Origin: JAVBNW01 sp031551255 | GTDB taxonomy: Bacteria; Bacillota; Clostridia; Christensenellales; UBA1750 | Reading direction: 5' to 3' | DNA: 34,438 bases | Assembly (NCBI GenBank): GCA_031551255.1 | Contig: JAVBNW010000078.1 | Span: 1 to 34,438 of the forward strand | Shown here: piece after piece, positions 17,117-26,086 of the stretch | How the letters are laid out: each line of letters begins with the position of its first letter | How positions within the stretch are numbered: the stretch's first letter is position 1 | Position numbers and translations under genes: made by a program | Notes under the pieces: model-generated | What the model was told of the DNA's origin: nothing | The model's database searches: none | Seen by the model: the letters and a program-made list of their open reading frames with translations, nothing else

Positions 17117-17140
17117 CGGAGCGTAGTGCGAGTCGACGAG

Positions 17141-19114
17141 TTAGCCGTTGAGATATTTCGTCTCCCGGCTTTCCAATGTGCCGTCGTCGCGCAGCTTGAA
17201 GCGGTTCACCATATCGGTGAGCGCCTGCGCCTGCGAAGACATTTGCTGGCTGGTAGCCGCGGTTTCCTGGGATAGCGAGCTCGTCATCGTCACCACGGTG
17301 GCCATCTGATCCATGCTGGCGCTGATATCGCGGATCGCCTCGGCCTGCTGCGTCGTATAGCCGGAGATTTCGCTTGCGATGGAGGCATTTTTTGCCACGC
17401 CCTGAACGATCTCGTTCAGCGATTCCGCCGTTTGGCTGGCAATCCGGGTGCCAAGGCCCGCCTTTTCCATAGAGTTGGCAATGAGGTTCGCCGTGTCTTT
17501 CGCGGCAACGGCGCTCTTTTGCGCGAGGGAGCGCACCTCTTCCGCCACGACGGCGAAGCCCTTGCCCTGCGTGCCCGCGTGCGCCGCCTCTACCGCCGCG
17601 TTCAATGCCAAGATGTTCGTTTGGAACGCGATATCCTCGATCACCTTGATTACCTTGTTGATGGACTGGCTCGCCTCGTTGATCTCCTCCACCGCGTCGA
17701 TCATGCGGCCCATCTGTTCGGAACCCGTCTCCGCCTTTTGCCGTATGGAATCGCTCAGCGTCGCGGCTTCGCCCGCCATTTCCGCACTCAGCCGGGTGTT
17801 TTCGTTGATCCTAAGGATGGACTGGCGGAGCTGATCCACCGCCGCCGCCTGCTCGGTGTTGCTCTGCGCTAGGTTTTGCGAGCCCTCCGCCACCTGGCCC
17901 GCGCCTCCGGCCACCTGCTGCGCGGATATCATGATTTTTGCGAAGACGTCGTTGTTAAGATCAAGCATCGAGGAGAGGGCGTGCCCCACGATGTCTTTAT
18001 CGGAGCGCTCGACGACTTCGGCCCTCAGATCGCCGTCCGCGATTGTGCTGATCACCCGTGCCTGTTCGCGCGATTGAGCGGCCATTTTGTTGAATGCCTC
18101 CGCGAGCATGCGGGTTTCATCCTTGGTGTCCACAGTGACGTCGACATCCAAATCGCCCACTGCAAGGCGCTCGGCGGCAGCAACCATACGCCTTATCGGG
18201 CGCACGATGCGGCCTGCGGTGATCAGGAGAACCGGAATGGCGATCGCCAGCAGGATGGCCGCAACCAAGAGACCCTGCAAAAGAAAATTCGTGGTCACTT
18301 CGTTGACTTCGGATGTGTATTCGCCTGCGAACAGCATGCCGATCACATTGCCGTCGGCGGCGCGTATGGGTTTGTAGATGACGATGGCATCCTTGCCCAC
18401 TACCTGCGCATGTCCGCTGTAGGCGGTGCCGCCAAGAACCTGCTTGCTGACGTTTTCGGCGGCCTTGGTACCCACGGCGCGCTTGCCGTCGGCGCCCACA
18501 ACGGTAGTGGATACGCGCTCATCTCCCAGAAAAACCGTAAACTCGACGCCGGTAAGCGCCTTAAGGCGATCGACAAACTGCTCTTGATCGAGCCTGTAGC
18601 CGGAAGACGCCGCCCCGATGATGTTGCCCTGCGCGTCATAAATAGGCGCGCCGGAGCGAAGGGAGAGCTTAACCGCCGTGCCCTTCTCAAAAGTGGTATA
18701 GTTTTCGCCCGCGAGAGCGTGCGAAATATTTGCCTGTGAAAGAACGCTGTCGCCAAAGTTATCCGGCTCGTGCGAGCGGACGAGAACGGTTCCCTGCGTG
18801 TCGCAAATCGTCACAAATTCGACCCCGGCGTCCTTCTGCGCGGCAGTCGCCGCCTCAAGAATCGCTTCGCGATCCCCGGAGAGGATCCCCTCGACCAGGG
18901 CGGGGTTTTGTGCGACGACGCGCGAGGCCAGCGCCGCCTCGTTTTTCATTTCCGAAAGCATGGCTTCGGCGATGCCCGCATCGGTATCGATGCTAGCGGA
19001 AATGGAATCGGTGATATACCCGGAAAAGATGAAGATGACAACGGTAAGAACGGCCGCGATCGCCACGACAACCAACGCGATCATCGGCAGGAGCATCTTT
19101 GCCCGAATGTTCAA
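17141..19114 (-). CDS. Methyl-accepting chemotaxis protein with extracellular Cache domain
   Basis: 657 residues from a TTG at 19114, eight bases after AGGAGG. Helix 1 is residues about 8-32. A single-Cache-type sensor fills residues about 35-270 (FVTICDTQGTVLVRSHEPDN, AASSGYRLDQEQFVDRLKAL, VIYKPIRAADGNVIGMLFAG). Helix 2 is near 275-300 and is followed by HAMP (RIVRPIRRMVAAAERLAVGD). The signalling tip is the canonical EDIAFQTNILALNAAVEAAH and GKGFAVVAEEVRSLAQKSA. It would pass ligand signals to CheW and CheA. No che genes are nearby. The ligand is unknown; Cache sensors of this class often bind small organic acids. The stop abuts element R1. Confidence 0.93.
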   Translation of the reverse strand: MNIRAKMLLPMIALVVVAIAAVLTVVIFIFSGYITDSISASIDTDAGIAEAMLSEMKNEAALASRVVAQNPALVEGILSGDREAILEAATAAQKDAGVEFVTICDTQGTVLVRSHEPDNFGDSVLSQANISHALAGENYTTFEKGTAVKLSLRSGAPIYDAQGNIIGAASSGYRLDQEQFVDRLKALTGVEFTVFLGDERVSTTVVGADGKRAVGTKAAENVSKQVLGGTAYSGHAQVVGKDAIVIYKPIRAADGNVIGMLFAGEYTSEVNEVTTNFLLQGLLVAAILLAIAIPVLLITAGRIVRPIRRMVAAAERLAVGDLDVDVTVDTKDETRMLAEAFNKMAAQSREQARVISTIADGDLRAEVVERSDKDIVGHALSSMLDLNNDVFAKIMISAQQVAGGAGQVAEGSQNLAQSNTEQAAAVDQLRQSILRINENTRLSAEMAGEAATLSDSIRQKAETGSEQMGRMIDAVEEINEASQSINKVIKVIEDIAFQTNILALNAAVEAAHAGTQGKGFAVVAEEVRSLAQKSAVAAKDTANLIANSMEKAGLGTRIASQTAESLNEIVQGVAKNASIASEISGYTTQQAEAIRDISASMDQMATVVTMTSSLSQETAATSQQMSSQAQALTDMVNRFKLRDDGTLESRETKYLNG

Positions 19115-19243
19115 AGCCGGACCCTCCTAATACAGTGAGATGGAAGCGATGACAGGATGCTGACGGTGAAGAAAATGTGGAGCAGTTTTTCGGAACATAT
19201 ACAGGAAGGCGTATATCCATAGAAGGGCCATGTAACCTGTAAT

Positions 19244-19249
19244 ATTATA
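19244..19249 (-). promoter_or_regulatory. Candidate -10 (TATAAT) for the MCP gene
   Basis: Perfect TATAAT on the minus strand about 130 bases before the TTG start, with no clear -35. I see no convincing sigma-D motility promoter. Confidence 0.3.
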
Positions 19250-19344
19250 CCTTACATTGATTGGGAAGTCCCGTAAATTTTTGGAAATCAAGAAAGCCGT
19301 CGAAAATTTACTTTACATTAGTCGTTCAAATGTCTTTTATTTCC

Positions 19345-19497
19345 ATATACTATACATTCCTGTCGAGAAATTTCTGACAATCAAGGCAGATGGTCATGCA
19401 GCGAATGGCGTGGATGTTTGTGCAATCATGAACTGATGCCTTATGCATCGCCCATGCGCGCAGTAAACCGAGTCATCGGTTTACTGCGCGCTTTTTT
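19345..19497 (+). ncRNA. Candidate small RNA ending in an orphan terminator
   Basis: In the 450-base gap between two minus-strand genes, a plus-strand terminator stands alone: 16-bp perfect stem GCGCGCAGTAAACCGA (19456-19471), loop GTCA, and T6 (19492-19497). TATACT near 19345 is a possible -10. No plus-strand gene ends here, so a transcript of about 140 bases is the simplest reason for the terminator. The -35 is poor, so promoter position is tentative. Confidence 0.35.
19456..19497 (+). terminator. Strong plus-strand terminator without an upstream gene
   Basis: A 16-bp perfect stem, tetraloop GTCA and T6. The minus-strand side has no T tract, so it does not obviously serve the gene ending at 19564. 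Confidence 0.75.
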
Positions 19498-19563
19498 CAT
19501 TCAAAAGTATACGCATCATTTGACGCTCGAGGCGCAGAAGCTGGAAATACGGCGCATAAGTGG

Positions 19564-21309
19564 CTATTGCGCCGCGAACCAATCGTTTACTTCGCGGGTA
19601 ATCTCCCGTCCGCCGTTCTCATTAAAGAAGCGGATATAGTTGTCAAAGGCCTTCTCGACGCCTTCCCCGGCGATAATCGCTTTGTATGCGGCATCGCGCC
19701 CCTCCATTAGGGGCAGCCAATCCTGATTCATGGATATTGTGGAAGGGCCGAAATACGCATCGGGCATCATGAGGCTGCGCGCGCGCATATCGGACAGCAC
19801 GGATTGCGAGCCCCGGGGGCCATACTGGGAAAAGATGCCGTAGGATGTCAGATCCGCGCCATCCATCCAGCCCTTGCAGCGCGCATACAGAAGGCGCGCG
19901 TTTCCGCTGAGCTGATTGCCTTCGCCCGTTTCCAGTGCGCCGATGACTGCGGAGGCGTATTCGCTCCTGTGATTATCTCCCATATCCCCCCCCGCGGCCA
20001 TGGCCATGAATGAGGTGATGATGTTGACGTTGTCCTTGCCTGCAACGGAGGTATACTGCGTTTGAGCGATATCGCCCTCCAGCAAGCCGCGCGTCAGGTT
20101 CACCATTTTCACCGCCAATTCAGGATATGCAAAGCCCGCGCGCACACAGGTGACATCGCCCGCGCGCGCTGCGGTCGGCACTGCGTTGGGCGCGCCCGAT
20201 GCGCCGGGAATCGGCGCGCAGGTCCACGTTTCGGTGTTTTTATCGCGGAGGGACGCGCCCCTATTGCTTTCCAGCCATTCCGCGAACCAATACGGCGCGA
20301 ATACCAAGCCCGCCCGCCCTTCGTAGAGCATGGCAAGGGAGTCCATCCAAGGGTCGAGCGCGGCAAAACCAAGGTCGATCACGCCATCGGATGCCATGGC
20401 CTGAAGCTGCACGAGCGCCTGGCGCGAGCCGGGATGAACGGAACCGTGCAACAGCTCGCCCGATTCTTGCTGCCACTGTGTCGGATATCCGCCAAAGGCC
20501 GAAAAAAAGCCCTCCAGGCCGAACGGATAGTTTGCCTCGCCCGAGAAAAGATTGCCGCACAGCGCAAGGCCCGTAATCTTTTCACCCGTTTTCATTGGAT
20601 CGTCCGCGAACGCATAGCAAAGCTCGATCAGCTCTTCCAGCGTCGCAGGAGGGTCTTTTTTGCCGACGGCGGCATACCAATCATCCCGGTACCACATCAT
20701 CAGCCCTTCGCGCGCGGGCGCGGAGGTAATGCCATACAGCGCCCCCCGCACGGAGGCGACCTTGCGGGCCGCGCCGCCATATGCGTCAAGGGCGCCGAGC
20801 ACATCCTCGCCGGCAAAGGAAGCGACCGAAGCATCGAGCGGCTCCAGATGATTGCCCCCTGCCAGCTGGCTAAATGTATCGTAGGGCAGCACCATGTAGT
20901 CGGGCAGGTTGCCCGAGGCCGCCATCGCGAGGATGGCGTCGTTTAACTCGCCCGCCTCGCCCGACCAGAGCGTCGAAAATGTGACGCCGAGTTTGTCGCG
21001 GTATGCGCGCGTCCATACGTTGTCTTCCCAGGTATCCCCTTCGGGATAGATGCGCACCGGATCGATCACCCGGGCCGTCGTCACGCGAATCGCGGGCGAG
21101 AATGGCGCGTAAACGGCATCCGCACCGCCCGCTTGCGAAGGCTCGGCAGAGGGCGCGGATGCGCTTTGTTCGGGCGGGACATTCGCGGTGGTTCCCAGCG
21201 CGGGGGCGGTGGCATTGGGCGCGCATGCCCCGAGCGGTATGGCAAACAACAGGCACAGCGCCGTCGCGGCTAAGCGCCGCGCGCGACCGCGCAGGGCGGC
21301 ATCGATCAT
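19564..21309 (-). CDS. Extracellular solute-binding lipoprotein (family 1, sugar/oligosaccharide type)
   Basis: 581 residues; ATG at 21309 after AAGGAGGGGG. Signal peptide with lipobox IPLGAC (Cys29), then a Ser/Pro/Ala linker. The mature part reads like LplA-type binding proteins of Firmicutes: YRDKLGVTF, NDAILAMAASGNLPDYMVLP, GITSAPAREGLMMWYRDDW, then PPATLEELIELCYAFADDP, and a Trp/Phe-rich C-terminal lobe. These proteins deliver complex carbohydrates to an ABC permease pair. No permease genes are adjacent, so it must borrow permeases encoded elsewhere or be regulatory. It is transcribed divergently from the Myb-like gene. Confidence 0.85.
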   Translation of the reverse strand: MIDAALRGRARRLAATALCLLFAIPLGACAPNATAPALGTTANVPPEQSASAPSAEPSQAGGADAVYAPFSPAIRVTTARVIDPVRIYPEGDTWEDNVWTRAYRDKLGVTFSTLWSGEAGELNDAILAMAASGNLPDYMVLPYDTFSQLAGGNHLEPLDASVASFAGEDVLGALDAYGGAARKVASVRGALYGITSAPAREGLMMWYRDDWYAAVGKKDPPATLEELIELCYAFADDPMKTGEKITGLALCGNLFSGEANYPFGLEGFFSAFGGYPTQWQQESGELLHGSVHPGSRQALVQLQAMASDGVIDLGFAALDPWMDSLAMLYEGRAGLVFAPYWFAEWLESNRGASLRDKNTETWTCAPIPGASGAPNAVPTAARAGDVTCVRAGFAYPELAVKMVNLTRGLLEGDIAQTQYTSVAGKDNVNIITSFMAMAAGGDMGDNHRSEYASAVIGALETGEGNQLSGNARLLYARCKGWMDGADLTSYGIFSQYGPRGSQSVLSDMRARSLMMPDAYFGPSTISMNQDWLPLMEGRDAAYKAIIAGEGVEKAFDNYIRFFNENGGREITREVNDWFAAQ

Positions 21310-21459
21310 GCGTTCCCCCTCCTTAGGCGGACGATTTCCCTCTATCTTTTTCTATGGAAAACGGTGGCCAAGTGGCGCCGATATAAACCCTTCTATATAA
21401 CGGAAGCCTCCCATTGTTCGTTGCATGGCGGATTTTGCCGTAAGCTTGCCGGGCGATAA

Positions 21460-21475
21460 CCACGCGTATGCGTGG
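21460..21475. promoter_or_regulatory. Inverted repeat in a divergent promoter region (possible operator)
   Basis: CCACGC and GCGTGG separated by four bases, between the solute-binding and Myb-like genes. Confidence 0.4.
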
Positions 21476-21479
21476 AATT

Positions 21480-21497
21480 ATGCAAGCCGGCTTGCAT
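21480..21497. promoter_or_regulatory. Perfect 18-bp palindrome (possible operator)
   Basis: ATGCAAGCCGGCTTGCAT is its own reverse complement. It lies five bases from the previous inverted repeat. A perfect palindrome without a T tract suggests a dimeric repressor site. Confidence 0.45.
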
Positions 21498-21586
21498 AGG
21501 CATAAACATTTTCGCCGCGCGCGTGTATAGATGCATACGGCGATGATCATACTATGTAGCATCAACGCGAAACAAGGAGGATACGC

Positions 21587-22417
21587 ATGCAGCGAGAAGC
21601 ACGCGCCCGCACGGGCTGGGCGAGCGAGGAAAGGGATTTGATGTGGAGCGAGGTACGCAGCGCCAGCGAGAGCGGCGCGACGCTGAAGCAGGCTTTTGAC
21701 TCCATATCGGAGAAAACCGGCAGAAAGCCCAACAGCATCCGCAATTACTACTACCAAAGCCTCAAAGAACGCAGCGCCCCGGAAGAACTGTGCGCGATGC
21801 GCGCGCGGCCCTTTGTGCCGTTTGACGAAGAAGAGATCGACAAGCTTTTGCGCGCCGTGCTCTCCGACAGAGCGCGAGGCATCTCGGTGCGCGCGTGCGT
21901 GCAGCGGTTGGGCGGGGGAGACCGCGCGCTGGCGCTGCGCTATCAGAATAAATATCGCTCTATTCTCAAGCAAAGGCCGGAACTGATCGTGGAGACGATC
22001 GAAAACCTTAGGCACGAGGGGATCGACTGTCCAAGCCCTTACGGCCACCGAAAGGCTCGCCGTGGGCAAAGCGCATCCGAGCACACCGGGCTGCGCGGCA
22101 GCAGTGCCGACGAACTGCTTGCGGCCCTGCGCGAGAGGATCGACAATGCGGATGCGCACAGGGAGCTTAGGCACCGCGAGGAGCTCGATAGGATGACCGT
22201 GCGCTGCGACCTGTTAAGGCTCGAGCTTGCGCGCCGCGAGGAGCTTTTGATCGAGGCGAAGAACGTATCGCGCGAGTTGCGCACAGGCTCCCTTGCCCTG
22301 GCGGAGGTCTGCCGCGAATTGCTCAGCGCGCAGGATATCAAGCTTGCGAAAAATGTGCGCGGTGCGTTGGAGGAAAAAGTGAACGCGATCGAGATGACCC
22401 TGCCCGATCGCTTCTAA
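21587..22417 (+). CDS. Myb/SANT-like DNA-binding protein (RsfA-like layout)
   Basis: 276 residues; ATG at 21587 after AAGGAGG. Residues 8-62 (TGWASEERDLMWSEVRSASE to NSIRNYYYQSLKE) form a Trp-started helical Myb-like domain as in RsfA/YlbO sporulation regulators. A second helical DNA-binding-like segment follows (PFDEEEIDKLLRAVLSDR, RGISVRACVQRLGG, RYQNKYRSIL). The last 100 residues are a long charged coiled coil (LRERIDNADAHRELRHREEL onward). Such proteins control spore-compartment genes or link DNA to other factors. A sporulation role is inference. Confidence 0.65.
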   Translation: MQREARARTGWASEERDLMWSEVRSASESGATLKQAFDSISEKTGRKPNSIRNYYYQSLKERSAPEELCAMRARPFVPFDEEEIDKLLRAVLSDRARGISVRACVQRLGGGDRALALRYQNKYRSILKQRPELIVETIENLRHEGIDCPSPYGHRKARRGQSASEHTGLRGSSADELLAALRERIDNADAHRELRHREELDRMTVRCDLLRLELARREELLIEAKNVSRELRTGSLALAEVCRELLSAQDIKLAKNVRGALEEKVNAIEMTLPDRF

Positions 22418-22448
22418 AAACAAAGTGTAACCGCATGATCGCATACAA

Positions 22449-22485
22449 TGCGCCCGCTTGCCCGTATAAAGGGCGAGCGGGCGCA
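22449..22485. terminator. 15-bp hairpin between convergent genes
   Basis: TGCGCCCGCTTGCCC pairs with GGGCGAGCGGGCGCA (one G-T pair) around a 7-base loop. Neither side has a real T tract; the minus side continues TTGTAT. It probably terminates or stabilises both transcripts. Confidence 0.5.
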
Positions 22486-22551
22486 GCTTGTCAAGCCCAA
22501 CCCGCGCCAACCGGGCGGCGTACGGCGAATGAACGCGTACGCGGGGAATGC

Positions 22552-23082
22552 CTATTGCGAGCCTTCCTCTTTCCTTGCTAAGGCGATGATACCCTCTATG
22601 AAAGCCGCCTTGGCATCCGTATATGCGACCCGGTCGTCCGGATACCGGGCGGCCAATCCCTCTTTCAAGTCGCTATATTGCTTCGCATATTCCGGATGTC
22701 GGTTCAGGTAGCTGCAAAACGAGATGGTCGCCTGAAGATTGTCGTTGTTTTTAAGGTAACAATGGATATGGCGCGTGGAAAGATCGTCTCCCTCGCGTTT
22801 CACAAATAAATATCTGCCCGGCGTGGCGCGATCGGCGCACCACTCGTAGCCCGCCTCTTCCATGCCTGCGATGTTCAGATCCCCTACGCTCTTGATTTCT
22901 ACCGCCACATCCAAAATAGGCTTTGCGACGATGCCGCGTATCGCCGTGCTACCCACGTGGTGAATGCCTATGACGTTGTCGCCCAAAGTGGACAGGAGCC
23001 CCTGCTTTACGATTTCGTATTCGTCGCTCCAGCTCTCGTCGTGCGCAACCAGCACAACGCAATGCCGCTTCACGCCCAGCAT
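22552..23082 (-). CDS. GrpB family protein (UPF0157)
   Basis: 176 residues from ATG 23082, five bases after GGGGGAG; the GTG at 23088 overlaps that site. Family marks are HDESWSDEYEIVKQGLLSTL, IHHVGSTAIRGIVAKPILDV (the nucleotidyltransferase-like GS...D core), RYLFVKREGDD, RHIHCYLKNND and FCSYLNRHPEYAKQYSDLK. These proteins have a nucleotidyltransferase fold; their substrate is not established. It is usually a stand-alone accessory gene, as here. Confidence 0.88.
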   Translation of the reverse strand: MLGVKRHCVVLVAHDESWSDEYEIVKQGLLSTLGDNVIGIHHVGSTAIRGIVAKPILDVAVEIKSVGDLNIAGMEEAGYEWCADRATPGRYLFVKREGDDLSTRHIHCYLKNNDNLQATISFCSYLNRHPEYAKQYSDLKEGLAARYPDDRVAYTDAKAAFIEGIIALARKEEGSQ

Positions 23083-23271
23083 GTGCACTCCCCCTCAACG
23101 CCGCATGCCGTCATCTTACATCCGGCGGATCAAAGACGCAATATGTCAAAGTCCACAAGAACCGGAGTGGAACTAAGCGGCGGGGCGAATTGAAAACCGA
23201 TGCGCGATATAGTAAGATGAGTATGGTTACGGGGCTTTGCCCGGCTGGAATCCATGTGTGCGGAGCGTAGG

Positions 23272-24960
23272 ATGATATTTTCAGAGTTGATCAAAAATCA
23301 CAGAAAAACGATCGTTGTATATATAGGCTTGGGCATCGTTATATCGGTTTTGCAAGCGTTCGGCACAAACGCTTTGCAGCGCCTGCTGGACGGCGTGTCG
23401 GCGCATTCGCTGACGATTTCGTCCATCGTGTTGTACGGGGGGCTGATCACGGCCGTTTACCTGCTCAATTACGTATACAACATCCCCGATTCCAGGCTTG
23501 ACAACGGGATCTATTTAGACCTTAAGCTCATGGCGCTCAGGAAGATGAGCGTGATCAACTATGCCGATTATCAGGGCATCGGAATCGGCACGCTCATTCA
23601 ACAGATCGAAAACGGCGCCACCGCGGGGACAAACATTCTGTTCGGCTTTTATTTCCGCCTGTTTCGCGAACTTATGCCGGATGTGATCATCAGCCTGATC
23701 TTTATTTCCATAATCAACGTTACGCTCACGTGGTTCGTGTTGCTTGGCTATGTGGTGGTGTTTATCATCACAAACATCGTCCTCAAGTCCCTGTATAAAA
23801 TTAAAAGCCATATTTTGATCAACGAAGAATCCATGAATCAGCGGCTGGTACGCGGCATCATGGAGCTCGTGGTTTTCCGCACGAACAAGCGCTTCGCGGC
23901 GGAAATGGACAAAACGAGGCAGGCTGCCGATACCATCGTCGTAGGTAAAACCAAGATGCTGATGACGCACGAATCTTTTTTTACCATTTTTGCGCTGTTG
24001 GTGATCGCGCTCAAGGTGGCCATGCTTTTTTACGGCTTGTTCACCGGCGCTCTGTCCATAGGCGAAATCGTAGCCTTGATGGCTTTTTTGGATAAGGCGT
24101 ATCAGCCGATCGCCGTCTTCAACGTGCTCTATGTGCAGTATAAGTTGGATAAAGTAACCTTTCAGCGGTATGAGGACGTGCTTCGCCTGCCCGAGGACGC
24201 CGCGCTGAACCGAGGAGAAAAGATCGACATAACCGAGGGGAAGCTGAGCTTTGAGAACGTCAGTTTTGACTATGAGAATAAAGCGGTTCTTAAAAACCTT
24301 TCCTTTGCCGTTGCGCCGCATTCTTCCGTGGCTTTTGTCGGGGAAAGCGGGGCGGGGAAATCTACGATCATCAAACAGATCGTGGGCTTAGTCAAACCCA
24401 AGGGTGGAACGATTTTGGTGGACGGGCACGATCTAGCCCGGATGGATCTGAACCATTATTACGACTTTATTTCCTATACATCGCAGGACTCTCCGGTGTT
24501 TGGCGGCACCCTGTACGAAAACATCGTGTTCGACCGGCAGGTTGGGCAAGACGAGATCGAAAACGTACTCAACCTTGTGCACCTGGGCGCGTTTTACAAA
24601 AGCCTGGGGCAAGGGCTGGCGACTCAGGTGGGAGAAAGGGGCCTGCTGCTCTCCGGCGGAGAGCGCCAGAGGCTGGCCCTGGCAAGGATATTTTTTCAAA
24701 AAGCGAAGATCATCGTGTTGGATGAGGCCACATCGGCCATGGACAACCTGACGGAAGAGGCGGTCATGAACAACGTGATGCGCGCCGTGAAGGATAAAAC
24801 GCTAATCGTGATTGCCCACCGGCTCAGCAGCATCAGGAACGTCGACCATATCTTTGCGCTGAAAGACGGTTCCATCGTACAACAGGGGAACTTTGACGAG
24901 CTCATGCGGGATGGAGGCTACTTTCGGGAGCTTTGGAACCGAGAAAGCGAGAAACAATAG
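23272..24960 (+). CDS. ABC transporter, fused membrane and ATPase domains (exporter type)
   Basis: 562 residues from ATG 23272, six bases after GGAG; ATG 23254 lies upstream of that site. Six membrane helices occupy residues 1-290. The ATPase has Walker A GESGAGKST at 357-365, signature LLSGGERQRLALARI, Walker B IIVLDEATSAMD and switch His IVIAHRLSS. This is a half-transporter that works as a dimer. The gene stands alone, so a homodimer is likely. Substrate (peptide, lipid or drug) cannot be deduced. A strong hairpin follows. Confidence 0.92.
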   Translation: MIFSELIKNHRKTIVVYIGLGIVISVLQAFGTNALQRLLDGVSAHSLTISSIVLYGGLITAVYLLNYVYNIPDSRLDNGIYLDLKLMALRKMSVINYADYQGIGIGTLIQQIENGATAGTNILFGFYFRLFRELMPDVIISLIFISIINVTLTWFVLLGYVVVFIITNIVLKSLYKIKSHILINEESMNQRLVRGIMELVVFRTNKRFAAEMDKTRQAADTIVVGKTKMLMTHESFFTIFALLVIALKVAMLFYGLFTGALSIGEIVALMAFLDKAYQPIAVFNVLYVQYKLDKVTFQRYEDVLRLPEDAALNRGEKIDITEGKLSFENVSFDYENKAVLKNLSFAVAPHSSVAFVGESGAGKSTIIKQIVGLVKPKGGTILVDGHDLARMDLNHYYDFISYTSQDSPVFGGTLYENIVFDRQVGQDEIENVLNLVHLGAFYKSLGQGLATQVGERGLLLSGGERQRLALARIFFQKAKIIVLDEATSAMDNLTEEAVMNNVMRAVKDKTLIVIAHRLSSIRNVDHIFALKDGSIVQQGNFDELMRDGGYFRELWNRESEKQ

Positions 24961-24980
24961 CCGTTTGGGTTCGGCGATAA

Positions 24981-25017
24981 AAAATCCGCGTCGCGATACC
25001 CAAGCGATGCGGATTTT
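24981..25017. terminator. Two-way terminator after the ABC exporter
   Basis: AAAATCCGCGTCGC pairs with GCGATGCGGATTTT over 14 bp with one G-T pair. A or T runs flank both sides. Confidence 0.65.
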
Positions 25018-25020
25018 GTT

Positions 25021-25152
25021 ATGGTCGGCTGATTTCAAAAACATGGCAGGCGAGCGAAAGATTTTTTCGCAGGGCAAGGAGGCGTAAGGAAGCGTAGCCG
25101 GCAGCTACGCTGACTGGAGTTCGACGCCGCTATGCGGAAAAAGATCCGCTCG
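25021..25152 (-). repeat. Repeat family 2, copy 1
   Basis: Read on the minus strand, long blocks match 29432-29592: CGGATCTTTTTCCGCAT, CGCCTCCTT, CCCTGCGAAAAAA, TCGCTC and GCCGAC. CGGATCTTTTTCCG is itself a small hairpin. The middle differs, and copy 2 carries about 30 extra bases there. It sits between the convergent ABC exporter and MscS genes. No function known. Confidence 0.65.
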
Positions 25153-25204
25153 AATGCTCTGCCTTTGGGGTTGGCCGACCATTTGGAGTAAAGCGGGTCG
25201 TTCG

Positions 25205-26086
25205 TCAGTGCTCCTCGCCGCCCTCGGCCATGCGCGCAGGGTCTGCGGGGCTGAGGAGCATGCCCGCCTCCAGTAGCGCATCCAGCTGAAACGCGCGCAG
25301 CTTGCGCTCGATGGGCCAGTGCTTTAGCGGCTTTGTGCGTAAGATCGTGCGCACGCTCATCATGCCGCGGTCGGTAAAGCCGGTGATGCCCAGCACTTGC
25401 GGCGGGTCTACGACATCTTCCTCCCCTTCGATTGCCCGCGCGGCCGCCTGCTCGAGCACGGGCCGCACCTCGCTTAAGCTCCGGCATGCGGGCAGGAAAA
25501 TTTCGCTGACGGCCAGGGAGTTGTTGGCGGAGAGATTTGTGATGATGCTGATGGAGCCGTTGGGCAGAATATGCTTTTCGCCGGATACAGAGTTGATTAC
25601 CGTCGTGCGCAGTTTTAAAGATTCCACCGTGCCGGTCACCCCGCCGATGGTCACCAGATCGCCCACAACAAACGGGTGGTCGGCAAGGAATACGAAGCCG
25701 GAAAAGAAATCCTGCAGCAGCTTTTGCGCGCCAAAGCCTATGATCACGCCGCCGGAGATGCCCGCCGTCGCCACGGCCATGCCGGCCTGCGCACCCAGCC
25801 CGAGCACGGTTAGGCAGATGGCGGCGCCGAGAAACCACAGCGCGTAGCGGGTGATGGAGCCTACCAGCGTGCCCACCGTTGCCGCGCGCTTCTCCTGCAT
25901 GGAGCCTTCTTTGCCGAAGCGGCGGAACGCGGCTCTGACGAGATGGTCGGCCTTCTTGGCGATCGGCCCGGTAAAGAGAATCACCGCGGCCACGATCACC
26001 ACGTTGCGCAAAAGAATCCAGCCGTTTTCCTGAAAATACGTTCCGATGTTCTGTATCCAGGTGGAAAACCAAGTGACGTTTTCCAT
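25205..26086 (-). CDS. MscS-type mechanosensitive channel
   Basis: 293 residues from ATG 26086, preceded by AGGAGG; the longer frame to 26203 has no such signal. Three membrane helices are followed by the pore helix and beta domain: AGISGGVIIGFGAQKLLQDF, SGFVFLADHPFVVGDLVTIG, GGVTGTVESLKLRTT, HILPNGSISIITNLS. These residues define the MscS family, which releases osmolytes on hypo-osmotic shock. The C-terminal alpha-beta domain is complete. It is a single gene pointing toward the ABC exporter. Confidence 0.92.
   Translation of the reverse strand: MENVTWFSTWIQNIGTYFQENGWILLRNVVIVAAVILFTGPIAKKADHLVRAAFRRFGKEGSMQEKRAATVGTLVGSITRYALWFLGAAICLTVLGLGAQAGMAVATAGISGGVIIGFGAQKLLQDFFSGFVFLADHPFVVGDLVTIGGVTGTVESLKLRTTVINSVSGEKHILPNGSISIITNLSANNSLAVSEIFLPACRSLSEVRPVLEQAAARAIEGEEDVVDPPQVLGITGFTDRGMMSVRTILRTKPLKHWPIERKLRAFQLDALLEAGMLLSPADPARMAEGGEEH

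Larger units (their letters stand above)
16864..17140. repeat. Structured palindromic repeat element, family 1, copy R1
   Basis: It fills the whole gap between two convergent genes, from the base after TAG (16861-16863) to the base before the other gene's stop (TTA, 17141-17143). The ends are CTCGTCG and CGACGAG. Inside them CGTACTGCGCTC (16874-16885) pairs with GAGCGTAGTGCG (17119-17130) over 12 bp with two G-T pairs. Four arms follow: HP1 (16898-16923, loop TGCG), HP2 (16951-16980, loop TGAG), HP3 (17031-17060, loop CGCA) and HP4 (17085-17116, loop CGCA). TCTCCTCTT (16943-16951) pairs with AAGAGGAGA (17060-17068) around HP2 and HP3. The right half is roughly the reverse complement of the left. 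No protein frame. Probably a MITE-like element acting as a two-way terminator. Confidence 0.85.

Noticed and set aside
16864..17140. Integron attC-like site
   Set aside because: Structure-conserved palindromes recall attC, but there is no GTTRRRY core site, no integrase and no cassette array, and the element has four arms.
19418..19639. Plus-strand small ORF across the orphan terminator
   Set aside because: It reads straight through a strong terminator and into the opposite gene, with no ribosome binding site.
21323..22174. Minus-strand frame of 283 codons opposite the Myb-like gene
   Set aside because: The plus-strand gene has a strong AAGGAGG and a recognisable domain; the minus frame has neither.
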